Source: Bog-105 sp965277855
GTDB taxonomy: Bacteria; Acidobacteriota; Terriglobia; Bryobacterales; Bryobacteraceae
Length of the DNA stretch: 64,000 nucleotides
Reading direction: 5' to 3'
Assembly (NCBI GenBank): GCA_965277855.1
Contig: OZ255847.1
Location: 3,534,001 to 3,598,000 of the forward strand
The notes under the pieces are model-generated. The model ran no database searches. It saw nothing but the letters and a program-made list of their open reading frames with translations, and was not told where the DNA came from. Below are positions 1 to 9,180 of this stretch, piece after piece (position 1 is the first letter of the stretch; every line of letters begins with the position of its first letter). A program made the translations under genes and the position numbers.

Positions 1-510
1 TATGAGGGCGCTTCCCTGCACGACCTGACAACGGCGATGGCGATCCCGTCACAAAGTTTGTACAAGGCTTTCGGCAATAAGCAAAAGCTGTTTGAGCAAG
101 CATTAGCACGCTACCTTGTCGGCCCCGTTGCCTTCATTCGAGGCGCGCTGAACGAGCCAACAGCATACGCTGTAGCCGAGCGGACGCTCCGCGACTCGGC
201 CGAGTTCCTCGCCGCCCAGCCTAAGCGCTGCGGATGCATGACTATCCAGGCAGCCTTGGTCGGCGGTGAGGAGTCTCAGCCGGTGCGAAGGAAGCTGATT
301 GCTCTCAGGCTGCGAGCGCAAGCGGCGCTGCGCCGGCGCTTTGAACGAGCCCAGGAAGAGGGCGATCTGGCGAAGACGGCAGACGCTAGCGACCTGGCAC
401 GGTTCGTCACAACCATGTTTCAAGGCATGACCGTCCAGGCTATCAATGGCGCCAGCGTCAAAGATTTACTTCGTCTCAAGGAAACTGCTCTGCGAGCATG
501 GCCAAAGTGA
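1..510 (+). CDS. TetR/AcrR-family transcriptional regulator, 5' end cut by window
   Basis: The frame is open from base 1, so the true start lies outside the window; the first internal ATG is at 37. The visible N-terminus is the end of a TetR helix-turn-helix: the stretch reading SLYKAFGNKQKLFEQAL is the classic recognition helix followed by the FxxKxxL motif. The remaining ~130 residues are an all-helical ligand/dimerisation domain containing the GCM(T) and FVTTMFQGM segments common in TetR_C_33-type regulators. The target genes are not visible. It stops 51 bp before a degenerate copy of the 99-bp repeat family. Family assignment is good; function beyond DNA-binding repression is unknown. Confidence 0.85.
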   Translation, partial: YEGASLHDLTTAMAIPSQSLYKAFGNKQKLFEQALARYLVGPVAFIRGALNEPTAYAVAERTLRDSAEFLAAQPKRCGCMTIQAALVGGEESQPVRRKLIALRLRAQAALRRRFERAQEEGDLAKTADASDLARFVTTMFQGMTVQAINGASVKDLLRLKETALRAWPK

Positions 511-561
511 AAGACAGGCTCAAGCCGCCATCGCGCCAACGATCTGTCCCCAGCTGAACGT

Positions 562-663
562 GTTGCTTCAAAAGCGCAAAGGCCGCGGCTGCGCGCCAAC
601 CAGTCCACCAAGGAACTCACTTTCCCTTCGGGCGGCGCGCTCGACACCGCGGCCGTGTTGCGC
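562..663. repeat. Diverged copy (type B) of the 99-bp repeat
   Basis: This stretch aligns by eye over its whole length with the tandem unit that starts at 664. It shares the segments around CTTCAAAAGC, GGCCGCG, CCA..AGGAACT, a GGGCGG..CGCG core and the terminal GAGTTCCTC, with many substitutions and small indels (roughly 70 percent identity by eye). It lies between the TetR gene and the perfect array. It may be an old copy or a founder of the array. A second copy of this diverged type is at 34514-34620. Confidence 0.65.
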
Positions 664-1668
664 GAGTTCCTCAAAAGCAAGCACAGGCCGCGATCCGGCG
701 CCACCAGACGAAAGAGGAACTTCAGCGGACTTGGGCGCGGGTCGCGAGTCCGTTGTGCGCGCGAGTTCCTCAAAAGCAAGCACAGGCCGCGATCCGGCGC
801 CACCAGACGAAAGAGGAACTTCAGCGGACTTGGGCGCGGGTCGCGAGTCCGTTGTGCGCGCGAGTTCCTCAAAAGCAAGCACAGGCCGCGATCCGGCGCC
901 ACCAGACGAAAGAGGAACTTCGGCGGACTTGGGCGCGGGTCGCGAGTCCGTTGTGCGCGCGAGTTCCTCAAAAGCAAGCACAGGCCGCGATTCCGCGCCA
1001 CCAGACGAAAGAGGAACTTCGGCGGACTTGGGCGCGGGTCGCGAGTCCGTTGTGCGCGCGAGTTCCTCAAAAGCAAGCACAGGCCGCGATTCCGCGCCAC
1101 CAGACGAAAGAGGAACTTCGGCGGACTTGGGCGCGGGTCGCGAGTCCGTTGTGCGCGCGAGTTCCTCAAAAGCAAGCACAGGCCGCGATTCCGCGCCACC
1201 AGACGAAAGAGGAACTTCGGCGGACTTGGGCGCGGGTCGCGAGTCCGTTGTGCGCGCGAGTTCCTCAAAAGCAAGCACAGGCCGCGATCCGGCGCCCACC
1301 AGACGAAAGAGGAACTTCAGCGGACTTGGGCGCGGGTCGCGAGTCCGTTGTGCGCGCGAGTTCCTCAAAAGCAAGCACAGGCCGCGATCCGGCGCCACCA
1401 GACGAAAGAGGAACTTCAGCGGACTTGGGCGCGGGTCGCGAGTCCGTTGTGCGCGCGAGTTCCTCAAAAGCAAGCACAGGCCGCGATCCGGCGCCACCAG
1501 ACGAAAGAGGAACTTCAGCGGACTTGGGCGCGGGTCGCGAGTCTGTTGTGCGCGCGAGTTCCTCAAAAGCAAGCACAGGCCGCGATCCGGCGCCACCAGA
1601 CGAAAGAGGAACTTCGGCGGACTTGGGCGCGGGTCGCGAGTCCGTTGTGCGCGCGAGTTCCTCAAAAG
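664..1668. repeat. 99-bp tandem repeat array, ten units plus a partial
   Basis: Units begin with GAGTTCCTCA at 664, 763, 862, 961, 1060, 1159, 1258, 1358, 1457 and 1556, and a 14-bp partial begins at 1655. The period is exactly 99 bp, except the unit at 1258, which has one extra C and is 100 bp. Units differ at only a few diagnostic positions: GATCCGGCG versus GATTCCGCG, CAGCGG versus CGGCGG, and one CCG to CTG change at 1543. The unit has no stop codon in any forward frame or in two of the three reverse frames, so it produces long spurious ORFs on both strands. No RBS, signal or conserved domain supports real translation here. Confidence 0.97.
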
Positions 1669-1973
1669 ATGCGCTTCCGCCCATAAGCGACTGCATCGAC
1701 CGACCAGGCGCCGGGCCCCACGAACGACAGCGCCAACGCGATGGCCGACGACAGCACGCAGGGCCAGAATTCTCCCGGCGTCGAGAGCGCGATCCAAAGC
1801 TCGAGCAGAGCCACCAGCACGCCTGCGACCGGCGTCCAGAGCCCCACAAACAGAAGCGCTCCCGCTCCCGCTGCCGCTATCGTTAGCAGCACATGGGTCG
1901 CCTTACCCGGTCCAGTCAAAGACGTAAACGAATCGTGAATGAGAAAGGTCGAGACGGCCAGCCGAAGAATCAC
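1662..1973 (-). CDS. DoxX-like integral membrane protein, start uncertain
   Basis: The protein has three hydrophobic helices and the family pattern of a short DoxX-like protein: an ILRLAVSTFLIHDS opening, a GLWTPVAGVLVALLELW segment and the ending GPGAWSVDAVAYGRKRIF. The only conventional start in frame is a GTG at 1971-1973. The same frame upstream encodes about 17 more family-like residues (LQRLFSTFANGWPGKGL) back to about 2024, with no ATG, GTG or TTG, and a stop lies just above. The original start therefore seems lost, or CTG is used. The stop codon (1662-1664) lies inside the last partial 99-bp unit, so the array abuts the gene's 3' end. A role in redox-linked membrane complexes is only a family-level guess. 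Confidence 0.65.
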   Translation of the reverse strand: MILRLAVSTFLIHDSFTSLTGPGKATHVLLTIAAAGAGALLFVGLWTPVAGVLVALLELWIALSTPGEFWPCVLSSAIALALSFVGPGAWSVDAVAYGRKRIF

Positions 1974-2106
1974 TAATCCTTTGCCGGGCCAGCCGTTGGC
2001 GAATGTCGAGAATAACCGTTGCAGAACGCTCCCGTTCCGAGCCTACGGGAACCACCGCGACAATGAAACCCCAAATCGAGTTGGCGCTTTCCCTCTTTCG
2101 AGTGAT

Positions 2107-2769
2107 TTACAACTCGATAATCCCCCGCTTTAATCCGATCATAGCAGCGTGCGTGCGGTCGTTCGCATGCAGTTTCATCAGAATGTTCTTCACCCGGCTT
2201 TTCACCGTCTCTTCCGTTATCGAAAGCTGAGCGGCGATTTCTTTATTCGCATTGCCGCCCGCGATGAGCCGGAGCACATCCATCTCGCGCGGCGTCAAAT
2301 CTTCCTCACCTGAGTGGTCCGCAAGCTCTACAGCTACCGAAGGCGATAATGTTTTGTGCCCGGAATGCACAGCACGGATGGTCGCCAGCAATTCCTTGTG
2401 CAAAAGGTCCTTCAACAAGTACGCTCTCGCTCCGGCCTTTAGAGCCCGCAGCGCTTGCACGTCGCCGGAGTAAGTTGTCAAAACGATGATCCGCGCAGCG
2501 GGCTTATCTTCGCGAATAGCTATGATCGCGTCGATACCGCTTGTCTCCGGCATCTGCAGATCCATCAGCGTGATGTCTGGAGAATGCTGTCGGAACTGTT
2601 CAATGCCTTCCCGCCCGTTTGACGCCTGGGCAACTAGTTCCATATCGGCTTGACCACCAATGAGTGCAGCAATACCCTCCCGCAGAAGGGGATGATCGTC
2701 GACGACGAGAATGCGAATCGTTCGTTGATCCGGATTGCGAGATACGCTCGTTGTGGGATCTAGGCTCAT
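2107..2769 (-). CDS. NarL/FixJ-family response regulator
   Basis: 220-aa two-domain regulator. Residues 18-135 form a receiver domain with the acidic pair D24-D25, phosphoacceptor D70 (LMDLQMP) and conserved K120 (YLLKD). Residues 155-215 form a LuxR/GerE helix-turn-helix (LTPREMDVLRLIAGGNANKEIAAQL). It is the output partner of the sensor kinase encoded immediately upstream, whose stop overlaps this start by 4 bp (2766-2769), so the pair is translationally coupled. Regulated genes cannot be told from the sequence; the nearest candidates are the divergent S9 peptidase and MFS genes. Confidence 0.95.
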   Translation of the reverse strand: MSLDPTTSVSRNPDQRTIRILVVDDHPLLREGIAALIGGQADMELVAQASNGREGIEQFRQHSPDITLMDLQMPETSGIDAIIAIREDKPAARIIVLTTYSGDVQALRALKAGARAYLLKDLLHKELLATIRAVHSGHKTLSPSVAVELADHSGEEDLTPREMDVLRLIAGGNANKEIAAQLSITEETVKSRVKNILMKLHANDRTHAAMIGLKRGIIEL

Positions 2770-5700
2770 AACTCTTCTCTGTTCCTTCTGCCGGACGCGC
2801 TCGAACTTCCTCGTTCACTCGATTCCCGGTAAGCTATAGCCGCCGGCACCGTCACCTCAACCTCAGTGCCCCGGCCGAGTTCGCTCCATAATTCGAGCTG
2901 TCCACCAATACTGCCGGCGCGCTCTCTCATGCCCGTGAGACCCCAGTGTCCTTCACGCCCGCGGGGCGTCAGAACATTTGGATCCATGCCGATTCCATCG
3001 TCTCGCACGCGCAGTCGCAGCATTCTCCCGTCATACCGTAGGTCCACCTCTATTCGATTCGCTTGTGCGTGCCGGAATGCGTTCCCCACCGCCTCGCGTG
3101 CAATGCGATAAAGGTCGTCCCGCAGCGTGGGATGCACCGGACGCGGCGCGCCTTCTACGAGCACTCGGAACGTAGCCGGCGGCCTCCCCACTTCGGCATC
3201 CACCTGCTCGTCATTTATCTGCTCGGCCTTCACATGCTCGGCCCCGAATTCTGCGCCTAGCGCAGTAAGTGTCTGGATCAGGTCATCGCTGCCCGGCCGG
3301 TCGCTTCGCAATTCCTGCACCGCGTTCCGCCCTTCGGTGATCGCCGCCGCGGCACGATCGATCGCAATCTCGAGTGCCTCGCCCGCTTCCGCTGGTCGTT
3401 CCGGAAGCATGTTTCGAACGGCCTGAAACCGTAGCATCAGCCCGTGAAAGCTCTGCAGCAAAGTATCGTGCAACTCCCGGGCGATCCGAGTCCGCTCATT
3501 CACCCGCTCGTCCAGACGCACGTTATACTGCTGCGCGATCTGATTGAGTCGCCACCAGTATGCGGCCGCCAGCAGCAAAGCAAGCGCCGTCACAACGCCC
3601 ACCCGGAACCAGGTGGTTTCATAAACGTAAGGTTGCTGTGTGACCCGGTACACGATCCCCGTTCGATCCCAAACCCCGTCCCCATTGCACGCCCGCACGT
3701 GGAACAAATGAGCGCCCGCCGGAATGTTCGTGTACACCGCGGTGAGCAGGTTGTCCGCATCGAGCCAGACCGGATCGATGCCCTCCATGCGGTACTGAAA
3801 TCTGATTTTTTCCGGCGAACTCAGAGAAACGGAATCGAAATGAAGTTCCGTGTGATGCGTGCCCGGCGGCAGAATCAGCTCTCGTCCGGCGATTTGCCTG
3901 GTGCGTCCCAGCGTCACCGCGTCTACGAAAATCCGCGGTTTGTCAACACTAGTCTTCATGCGCGCGAGATCGAGCTCTGCTAATCCGTTTACCGTCGCAA
4001 CCCACAGTTTGTTATCACGCGTGATCGCCATGCTGGGTGCTCCCACGCTGCACTGGGTCGAGCGCATCCCATCCGCTAACCCGAACGAGGTGTAGTTCAG
4101 CGGCGAATCGCGCTCCTGGTTTGTTTGTTCTAATGCTGGCGTCGGAAACTTGAACAGCCCGTTCCCGCCGCTAAACCAAAGCTCCTGGCGAAAAGCAACC
4201 ATACTGAACAAATCCAGTTCCTGATCCACGTTTACCAGCCGGTTTGCCTCTATGCGGTCGACCCCTTTGGGCGCTGCCACCGCATAAAGGCCACCCGACA
4301 GATCCTCTCCAAAACTCATCACGCGCGGATCGAAGATGTTCCTCGCTGACGGGACCGTCGCAAAATGGTCCCCCGTCATGCGATCGATTCCACGGCTCGT
4401 TCCAGCCCAGATATCTCCGCGTTCGTCCTGGTGAACAGCCAGTACCCGATTGCTGGACAGACCGTCCGCGATCGTGTAGTTACGAAAGCGTCCGTTCAAC
4501 ATGTGACTTAGCCCGCCCTCGCCTGCAATCCACAACGAACCGTCTCGCGCGACCTGGATCCCGCGCACCACCTCGCCCGGCAGCCCCTGCGCTTTCGAAA
4601 ACTGGGTGAAATGACCATCCGAAAAGCGGTACAGGCCTCCTCCCCACGTGCCCACCCAGAGATCGTTGTTTTGATCCTCCGCCAGCGCCCACACACAGGA
4701 GTTCGAAAGGCCGTCTTTTTCCGCGTAGGTGTGAAAACGATGCCGGTCCAACACCGAAAGCCCCCCGCAGTTGTTGCCGACCCACAGGCTTCCATCCCGC
4801 CTCGACAGCACTGTCATAGGTATGTTTCCCGGCAGTCCATCGTCTTGCGTAAACATTCGGATCACCCGGTCCTTGAAGCGGATCAGGCCCTCTCCGTTCG
4901 TCCCGGCCCAAAGATCGCCATCCCGATCGCTATAAATCTCCCTGACCGAAACTCGCAGCAGCGGCTCCGGCGTAGCCGTCGAGACTCGAAACAGACCGCT
5001 CGAAAATTGCACCCACATGGTTCCCTGCTGATCTTCGTAGGCTTCCTCCGCCCTCTTCCCGAGATGCCCCGCAACGCCATAACCGGGAAACCGTTCAAGC
5101 CGGTCGCCTTCACGTCGCGCCAGACCTGCCTGCGTGCAAAACCACGTTGCTCCTTTATGATCCTGAAAAACGTGCAAATACTCATCTCTGCGAATACTTA
5201 ATTGGCTGGCCAGCGCTGCATGCTCCACGATCTGCGTTCCATCCCACTCCACAAACCTTTGTTGCGTCACAATCAGCAAATGACTATCAGGCGTTCCCTC
5301 GATCCGATTGACGACCTCGCCCGCCAAAACGATAGTGAAGCGTCCATTCTTGAAACGATAAAGTCCACCACTGGTTCCGACCCACAACGAGCCGTCTCGG
5401 GTAAAGCGAAGACAGCTGATTTCGTCGCTTAAGCCCGCGCCCGGATGATAGAAGACCGAAAAAGACCGCTCGAAAAAGTCCAGCGCGGGACGAGCTATCC
5501 GCGCTAAACCGGCGCCGGTTCCCACCCATAAGTCGCCATTCGGCCCTTCGGCAAGCGCTCGCACGATCCCTTGCGGCGCCGGCTGTGGCGCGCGAAAGTA
5601 AATCGGCGTAAATTGCCTTCCGTTGAATCGAGCCAGACCCGCATCGGTGCCGATCCAGAGAAAGCCATTGCGCGTCTGGACGATGGCATTCACTACGTTC

Positions 5701-5846
5701 GACGGCAGTCCGTTCTCGACCGTAAAGTCGTTGCGAATAAATTCGCTTGTGGGCGCACTCGGATCGAGCGCCAGTCCGCAACCGGCGACCACCGTAAACA
5801 GAGCGAGCCAACGAATCACCGTCACCTTGAGCCGGGGCCTGTCCAT
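2766..5846 (-). CDS. Hybrid-sensing histidine kinase with Reg_prop beta-propeller
   Basis: 1026 aa. An N-terminal signal or lipoprotein-like segment (ends near VVAGC) precedes about a dozen Reg_prop blades (repeats of the type DGSLWVGTxGGLxRF), which make a periplasmic sensor propeller to about residue 600. A Y_Y_Y domain (YRMEGIDPVWLDAD...YTNIPAGAHLFHVRACN) follows, then one membrane helix near 745-765. The cytoplasmic part is a HisKA_3 domain with phospho-acceptor H793 (ARELHDTLLQSFH) and a HATPase_c domain (N-box DDLYRIAREAVGNAFRHA, G-box DDGIGMD). The ligand is unknown; in this architecture it is often a polysaccharide breakdown product. It is divergent from the S9 peptidase, with 54 bp between the starts. 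Confidence 0.95.
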   Translation of the reverse strand: MDRPRLKVTVIRWLALFTVVAGCGLALDPSAPTSEFIRNDFTVENGLPSNVVNAIVQTRNGFLWIGTDAGLARFNGRQFTPIYFRAPQPAPQGIVRALAEGPNGDLWVGTGAGLARIARPALDFFERSFSVFYHPGAGLSDEISCLRFTRDGSLWVGTSGGLYRFKNGRFTIVLAGEVVNRIEGTPDSHLLIVTQQRFVEWDGTQIVEHAALASQLSIRRDEYLHVFQDHKGATWFCTQAGLARREGDRLERFPGYGVAGHLGKRAEEAYEDQQGTMWVQFSSGLFRVSTATPEPLLRVSVREIYSDRDGDLWAGTNGEGLIRFKDRVIRMFTQDDGLPGNIPMTVLSRRDGSLWVGNNCGGLSVLDRHRFHTYAEKDGLSNSCVWALAEDQNNDLWVGTWGGGLYRFSDGHFTQFSKAQGLPGEVVRGIQVARDGSLWIAGEGGLSHMLNGRFRNYTIADGLSSNRVLAVHQDERGDIWAGTSRGIDRMTGDHFATVPSARNIFDPRVMSFGEDLSGGLYAVAAPKGVDRIEANRLVNVDQELDLFSMVAFRQELWFSGGNGLFKFPTPALEQTNQERDSPLNYTSFGLADGMRSTQCSVGAPSMAITRDNKLWVATVNGLAELDLARMKTSVDKPRIFVDAVTLGRTRQIAGRELILPPGTHHTELHFDSVSLSSPEKIRFQYRMEGIDPVWLDADNLLTAVYTNIPAGAHLFHVRACNGDGVWDRTGIVYRVTQQPYVYETTWFRVGVVTALALLLAAAYWWRLNQIAQQYNVRLDERVNERTRIARELHDTLLQSFHGLMLRFQAVRNMLPERPAEAGEALEIAIDRAAAAITEGRNAVQELRSDRPGSDDLIQTLTALGAEFGAEHVKAEQINDEQVDAEVGRPPATFRVLVEGAPRPVHPTLRDDLYRIAREAVGNAFRHAQANRIEVDLRYDGRMLRLRVRDDGIGMDPNVLTPRGREGHWGLTGMRERAGSIGGQLELWSELGRGTEVEVTVPAAIAYRESSERGSSSASGRRNREEL

Positions 5847-5900
5847 CAGATCTAAGTATCAGAGACAACCCGCCGTGTTTCCGCATGCAATCATCACAGA

Positions 5901-7934
5901 ATGAAAAGACGCAGTACGGGCAACGTCCCCGTGCTTCTGCTATTTGCTGCCTTCACTCTCAATCCGGCGTCGAAAGCGGCGCCTCTTCCCTCACAGCACC
6001 CGTATCGCCAGCAGATCGCCGCAATGGATCGCCTGCTAACTTCCGTCAGGCCCATCTCGCAGACCAGCCTGACTTCAGATGGCTTGCTGGTGGCGTGGTC
6101 GACCGCAGGAGCACAACCCGGAACCGAGTCCATTCAGATTGCGCCGGTCGACGGCTCTCGAACCGCCCAGCAGCTCACCGCGGGCAGAACTGGCGCGCCC
6201 TGCCGTGACCAGGCACCCGTGTGGTCGCCTGACAACCAGCGAATCGCCTTTCTGTCCGATTGCAGAACACCCGGCCAGCTGCAGCTATATGTAGCCGGTT
6301 GGCCGAAGAATGGAGATGCCCGGCAGATGACTAGCGTCACCGGCTCCGTGGCTCATCTGCAATGGTCCCCTGATGGCCTGAAAATTGCTTTCCTGCTCGT
6401 CGACAATGCGTCGCGAGCTCCCAGCCCGATGGCCGCCATCAAAGCCCCCATCGGAGTCATTGATGAGCAGCAAGAAACCGAAATACAGCGTGTCGCTGTA
6501 ACCGACGTAGCTACCGGCACAACGCGCGAGCTAACGCCCGCCGCTCTGTACGCCTTCGAGTTCGATTGGTCCCCCGACAGCCGTCAGCTCGCCTTTACCG
6601 GCGCCCCGCCGCCCGGCGATGACAACTGGTATGTGGCCCGGCTCTACACCCAGTCGTTGTCGGAGCTCAAACCGCACTCGACCTACCAACCGGCTCTCCA
6701 GATTGCCTTGCCGCGATGGTCACCCGACGGAAAATCGATCGCCTTTATCTCGGGTCTGATGAGCGATGAAGGCGCTACTGGCGGAGAAATTTATCTGCTC
6801 CCGCTAGCGGGCGGCCAACCGAAAAATCTCACTCCGCAAAGGTCCTCTACTCCCTCCTGGTTCACTTGGCGTTCGGACCAGAGTCTGCTCATCACCGAGT
6901 TCAAAGGCGGATCGAGCGCCATCTCACTATTAGATGTTTCGAGCGGCGCAACGACCACGCTCTGGCTGGGTGGTGAAACGATTCATGCCGGGCCGGAAGC
7001 GACCAGCCTCTCGGTGGCGAAGAGCCCAGGTTCGCCTCTGCCGGTCGTTGCCTTAGTTCGAACCTTCTGGTCAACACCGCCCGAAGTATGGGCCGGTCCA
7101 ATCGGGAATTGGCATCAGATCAGCCATGAAAATGCCCAAATAAAAACAACGCCCGCCCGAGCAGAAAGCATCTCCTGGAAAAATGATTCCTTCCACGTGC
7201 AAGGCTGGCTCGTCTTCCCGCCCCACTTCGATTCCTCGAAACACTATCCAATGATCGTCTCCATCCATGGCGGCCCCGCCTGGATCTTCACTCCCCGTTG
7301 GCCCGCCACCGACTTCGATCTCACCGCCTTTTCGGAACTCGGATATTTCATCTTCTTTCCCAATCCGCGTGGCAGCTTTGGTCAGGGCGAACACTTCACT
7401 CAGGCCAACCGGCGTGATTGGGGCTTCGGAGATCTCAGCGACGTCACTTCCGGAGTCGATGCTGTTCTCGCCCGATACCCGGTCGATCAAAATCGCGTCG
7501 GGATCATCGGTTGGAGCTACGGCGGCTCCACTACATTGTTCGCCGTCACCAGAACCAACCGCTTCCGCGCGGCAGTCGCCGGTGCCTCCGCTTGCAATCT
7601 GCAAAGCTACTATGGCGAGAACTCGATCGATCAGTGGATGCTCCCCTATTTCGGCGCATCTGTCTATGACGATCCAGCCGCTTATGCTCGCAGTTCAGCG
7701 CTGACTTACGTAAAACAAGCCAGAACACCCACCCTGCTCCTGGTCGGTGAACGCGATGGCGAAGCGCCCCCGGCGCAATCCTTCGAATTCTGGCACGCCT
7801 TAAAGGCCCTGCATGTGCCCACTCAGCTTGTCGTTTACCCCGGCGAAGGACATGCTTTCAGCCGGCACGAAGACCGCGTCGACTTGCTCGAACGTTCGCT
7901 CGAATGGTTCATGCGCTTTATGCCCGCGCAGTAA
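5901..7934 (+). CDS. Secreted S9-family prolyl oligopeptidase-like peptidase
   Basis: 677 aa with an N-terminal signal peptide (about residues 1-26, ending PASKA). Residues ~40-400 form a WD40/TolB-like propeller with repeated WSPDxxxIAF blades. The C-terminal alpha/beta-hydrolase has nucleophile S539 in GWSYGGS, probable acid D619 (GERDGEA) and H651 (GEGHAFS), the normal S9 triad order. It is expected to release dipeptides or cleave short peptides outside the cytoplasm. The MFS gene starts 13 bp after the stop, so the two are probably co-transcribed: peptide degradation followed by uptake is a reasonable inference. The substrate is unknown. Confidence 0.92.
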   Translation: MKRRSTGNVPVLLLFAAFTLNPASKAAPLPSQHPYRQQIAAMDRLLTSVRPISQTSLTSDGLLVAWSTAGAQPGTESIQIAPVDGSRTAQQLTAGRTGAPCRDQAPVWSPDNQRIAFLSDCRTPGQLQLYVAGWPKNGDARQMTSVTGSVAHLQWSPDGLKIAFLLVDNASRAPSPMAAIKAPIGVIDEQQETEIQRVAVTDVATGTTRELTPAALYAFEFDWSPDSRQLAFTGAPPPGDDNWYVARLYTQSLSELKPHSTYQPALQIALPRWSPDGKSIAFISGLMSDEGATGGEIYLLPLAGGQPKNLTPQRSSTPSWFTWRSDQSLLITEFKGGSSAISLLDVSSGATTTLWLGGETIHAGPEATSLSVAKSPGSPLPVVALVRTFWSTPPEVWAGPIGNWHQISHENAQIKTTPARAESISWKNDSFHVQGWLVFPPHFDSSKHYPMIVSIHGGPAWIFTPRWPATDFDLTAFSELGYFIFFPNPRGSFGQGEHFTQANRRDWGFGDLSDVTSGVDAVLARYPVDQNRVGIIGWSYGGSTTLFAVTRTNRFRAAVAGASACNLQSYYGENSIDQWMLPYFGASVYDDPAAYARSSALTYVKQARTPTLLLVGERDGEAPPAQSFEFWHALKALHVPTQLVVYPGEGHAFSRHEDRVDLLERSLEWFMRFMPAQ

Positions 7935-7947
7935 TGAATCCCGCATC

Positions 7948-9180
7948 ATGACTCGCGCCGGTTCTCGCTGGATTCTGGTAATGCTGGCCGGCTTCACCTT
8001 CGTCAGCTACCTTTTGCGCACCAACATATCTGTGGGCGCTGAGCTGATGATGCCCGCTCTAGGTCTATCCAAGACCGACATGGGCCAGATCTTTACCAGC
8101 TTTCTCATCGGCTATGCCATCTTCCAGATACCCGGCGGTCTGCTCGGCGATCGCATCGGGCCAAAACTCACTCTCGGTGTTTCCGTTCTGGTTTGGGGAA
8201 TCTGCACCATGCTCACCGGCTTAGTCGCGCACTCCACGAAAACCGCCTTCCTGACGCCATTCGCCTGGCTTTGGACTGTCCGCTTCGTGCTGGGGCTCGC
8301 CGAGGCAACCACTTATCCGGTGGGATCACGCGTTGTCTACAACTGGATCGCTCCCCACCAGCGCGCCTTTGCAACGTCTCTGATGCTCACCGGCACCTCC
8401 ATCGGAGCAGCGGTCGCATCGCCGCTCATGTCTTGGCTGATGGTGAGGATTGGTTGGCCGGCAGCTTTCGGCGTTACTTCCATTGCAGCGTTCCTCATCG
8501 CAGTGGTCTGGTTCTTGTATGCCGCCGACAAGCCTCCCAACGGGTCGAACGCCGCTGTTCCGGCCCCCGAACATGACTCCTCAAACAACCTGAAAGACAT
8601 CATCAAATCCAGGCGAGTCATTCTCCTGTGTCTCAGCTACGTAAGCGAAGGCTACGTCCTGTTTCTCTTCGTCTTCTGGCTTTATATCTACCTGGTTGAG
8701 GTCCGCGGCTTTAGCATTTTGAAGGGCGGCCTCGTAGCTGCTTTGCCCTGGATCACCGGACTCTGTTTCACGCCACTCGGTGGCCTGCTCTCAGACCGTT
8801 TCGCCGCCGCCCGAAACCGCGTAGCTGGATCGAGGTTTGTCATCATGCTGGGCTACTCGGCATCCGGTCTGTTGTTATTTGCCGCCGCCTATTCAGCTCA
8901 ACGAATCGTCTGCATCGCTGCTCTTTGCTTAAGCGTCGGATTTCTCATGGCCGCGGAATCCCCGTTCTGGGCTTGCGCTACTTACTTCTCCGGGAAACAC
9001 GCCGCCACCGTCTCCGGATTAATGAATACCGCCGGCATCCTCGGCGGCATCGTTTCCACCTCCCTGATTCCCGTTCTCGTTTCACACTTCGGATGGCTCG
9101 TGGCGCTTAGTTCCGGCACCGTTATGGCTCTCATTTGTAGTCTGATCTGGATTACGATCGGAAAGGAGTCCAGTTACTGA
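7948..9180 (+). CDS. MFS transporter, ACS (anion:cation symporter) type
   Basis: 410 aa with about twelve hydrophobic helices. The loop 2-3 MFS signature appears as GGLLGDRIGPK, and the repeat in the second half as GGLLSDRFAAARN. The opening motif (ILVMLAGFTFVSYLLRTNISVG) resembles ACS-family sugar-acid carriers such as glucarate or galactonate permeases. I chose ATG 7948 because it directly follows the S9 gene stop (7934) and begins at the first transmembrane helix; an upstream in-frame start at 7813 lies inside the previous gene. The substrate cannot be assigned. The 3' end overlaps the end of the convergent gene by 7 bp. Confidence 0.88.
   Translation: MTRAGSRWILVMLAGFTFVSYLLRTNISVGAELMMPALGLSKTDMGQIFTSFLIGYAIFQIPGGLLGDRIGPKLTLGVSVLVWGICTMLTGLVAHSTKTAFLTPFAWLWTVRFVLGLAEATTYPVGSRVVYNWIAPHQRAFATSLMLTGTSIGAAVASPLMSWLMVRIGWPAAFGVTSIAAFLIAVVWFLYAADKPPNGSNAAVPAPEHDSSNNLKDIIKSRRVILLCLSYVSEGYVLFLFVFWLYIYLVEVRGFSILKGGLVAALPWITGLCFTPLGGLLSDRFAAARNRVAGSRFVIMLGYSASGLLLFAAAYSAQRIVCIAALCLSVGFLMAAESPFWACATYFSGKHAATVSGLMNTAGILGGIVSTSLIPVLVSHFGWLVALSSGTVMALICSLIWITIGKESSY

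Noticed and set aside
664..1668. CRISPR array
   Set aside because: Units are contiguous 99-bp copies without unique spacers, and no cas genes are in the window.
446..1927. Long ORFs of 493, 409, 377 and 343 codons across the tandem array on both strands
   Set aside because: They are read-through of a stop-free 99-bp unit in several frames. They have no RBS, no shared domain and shift frame within the array at the 100-bp unit.
7813..7947. N-terminal extension of the MFS gene
   Set aside because: It lies inside the S9 peptidase coding sequence and adds no family residues; ATG 7948 begins at the first helix.
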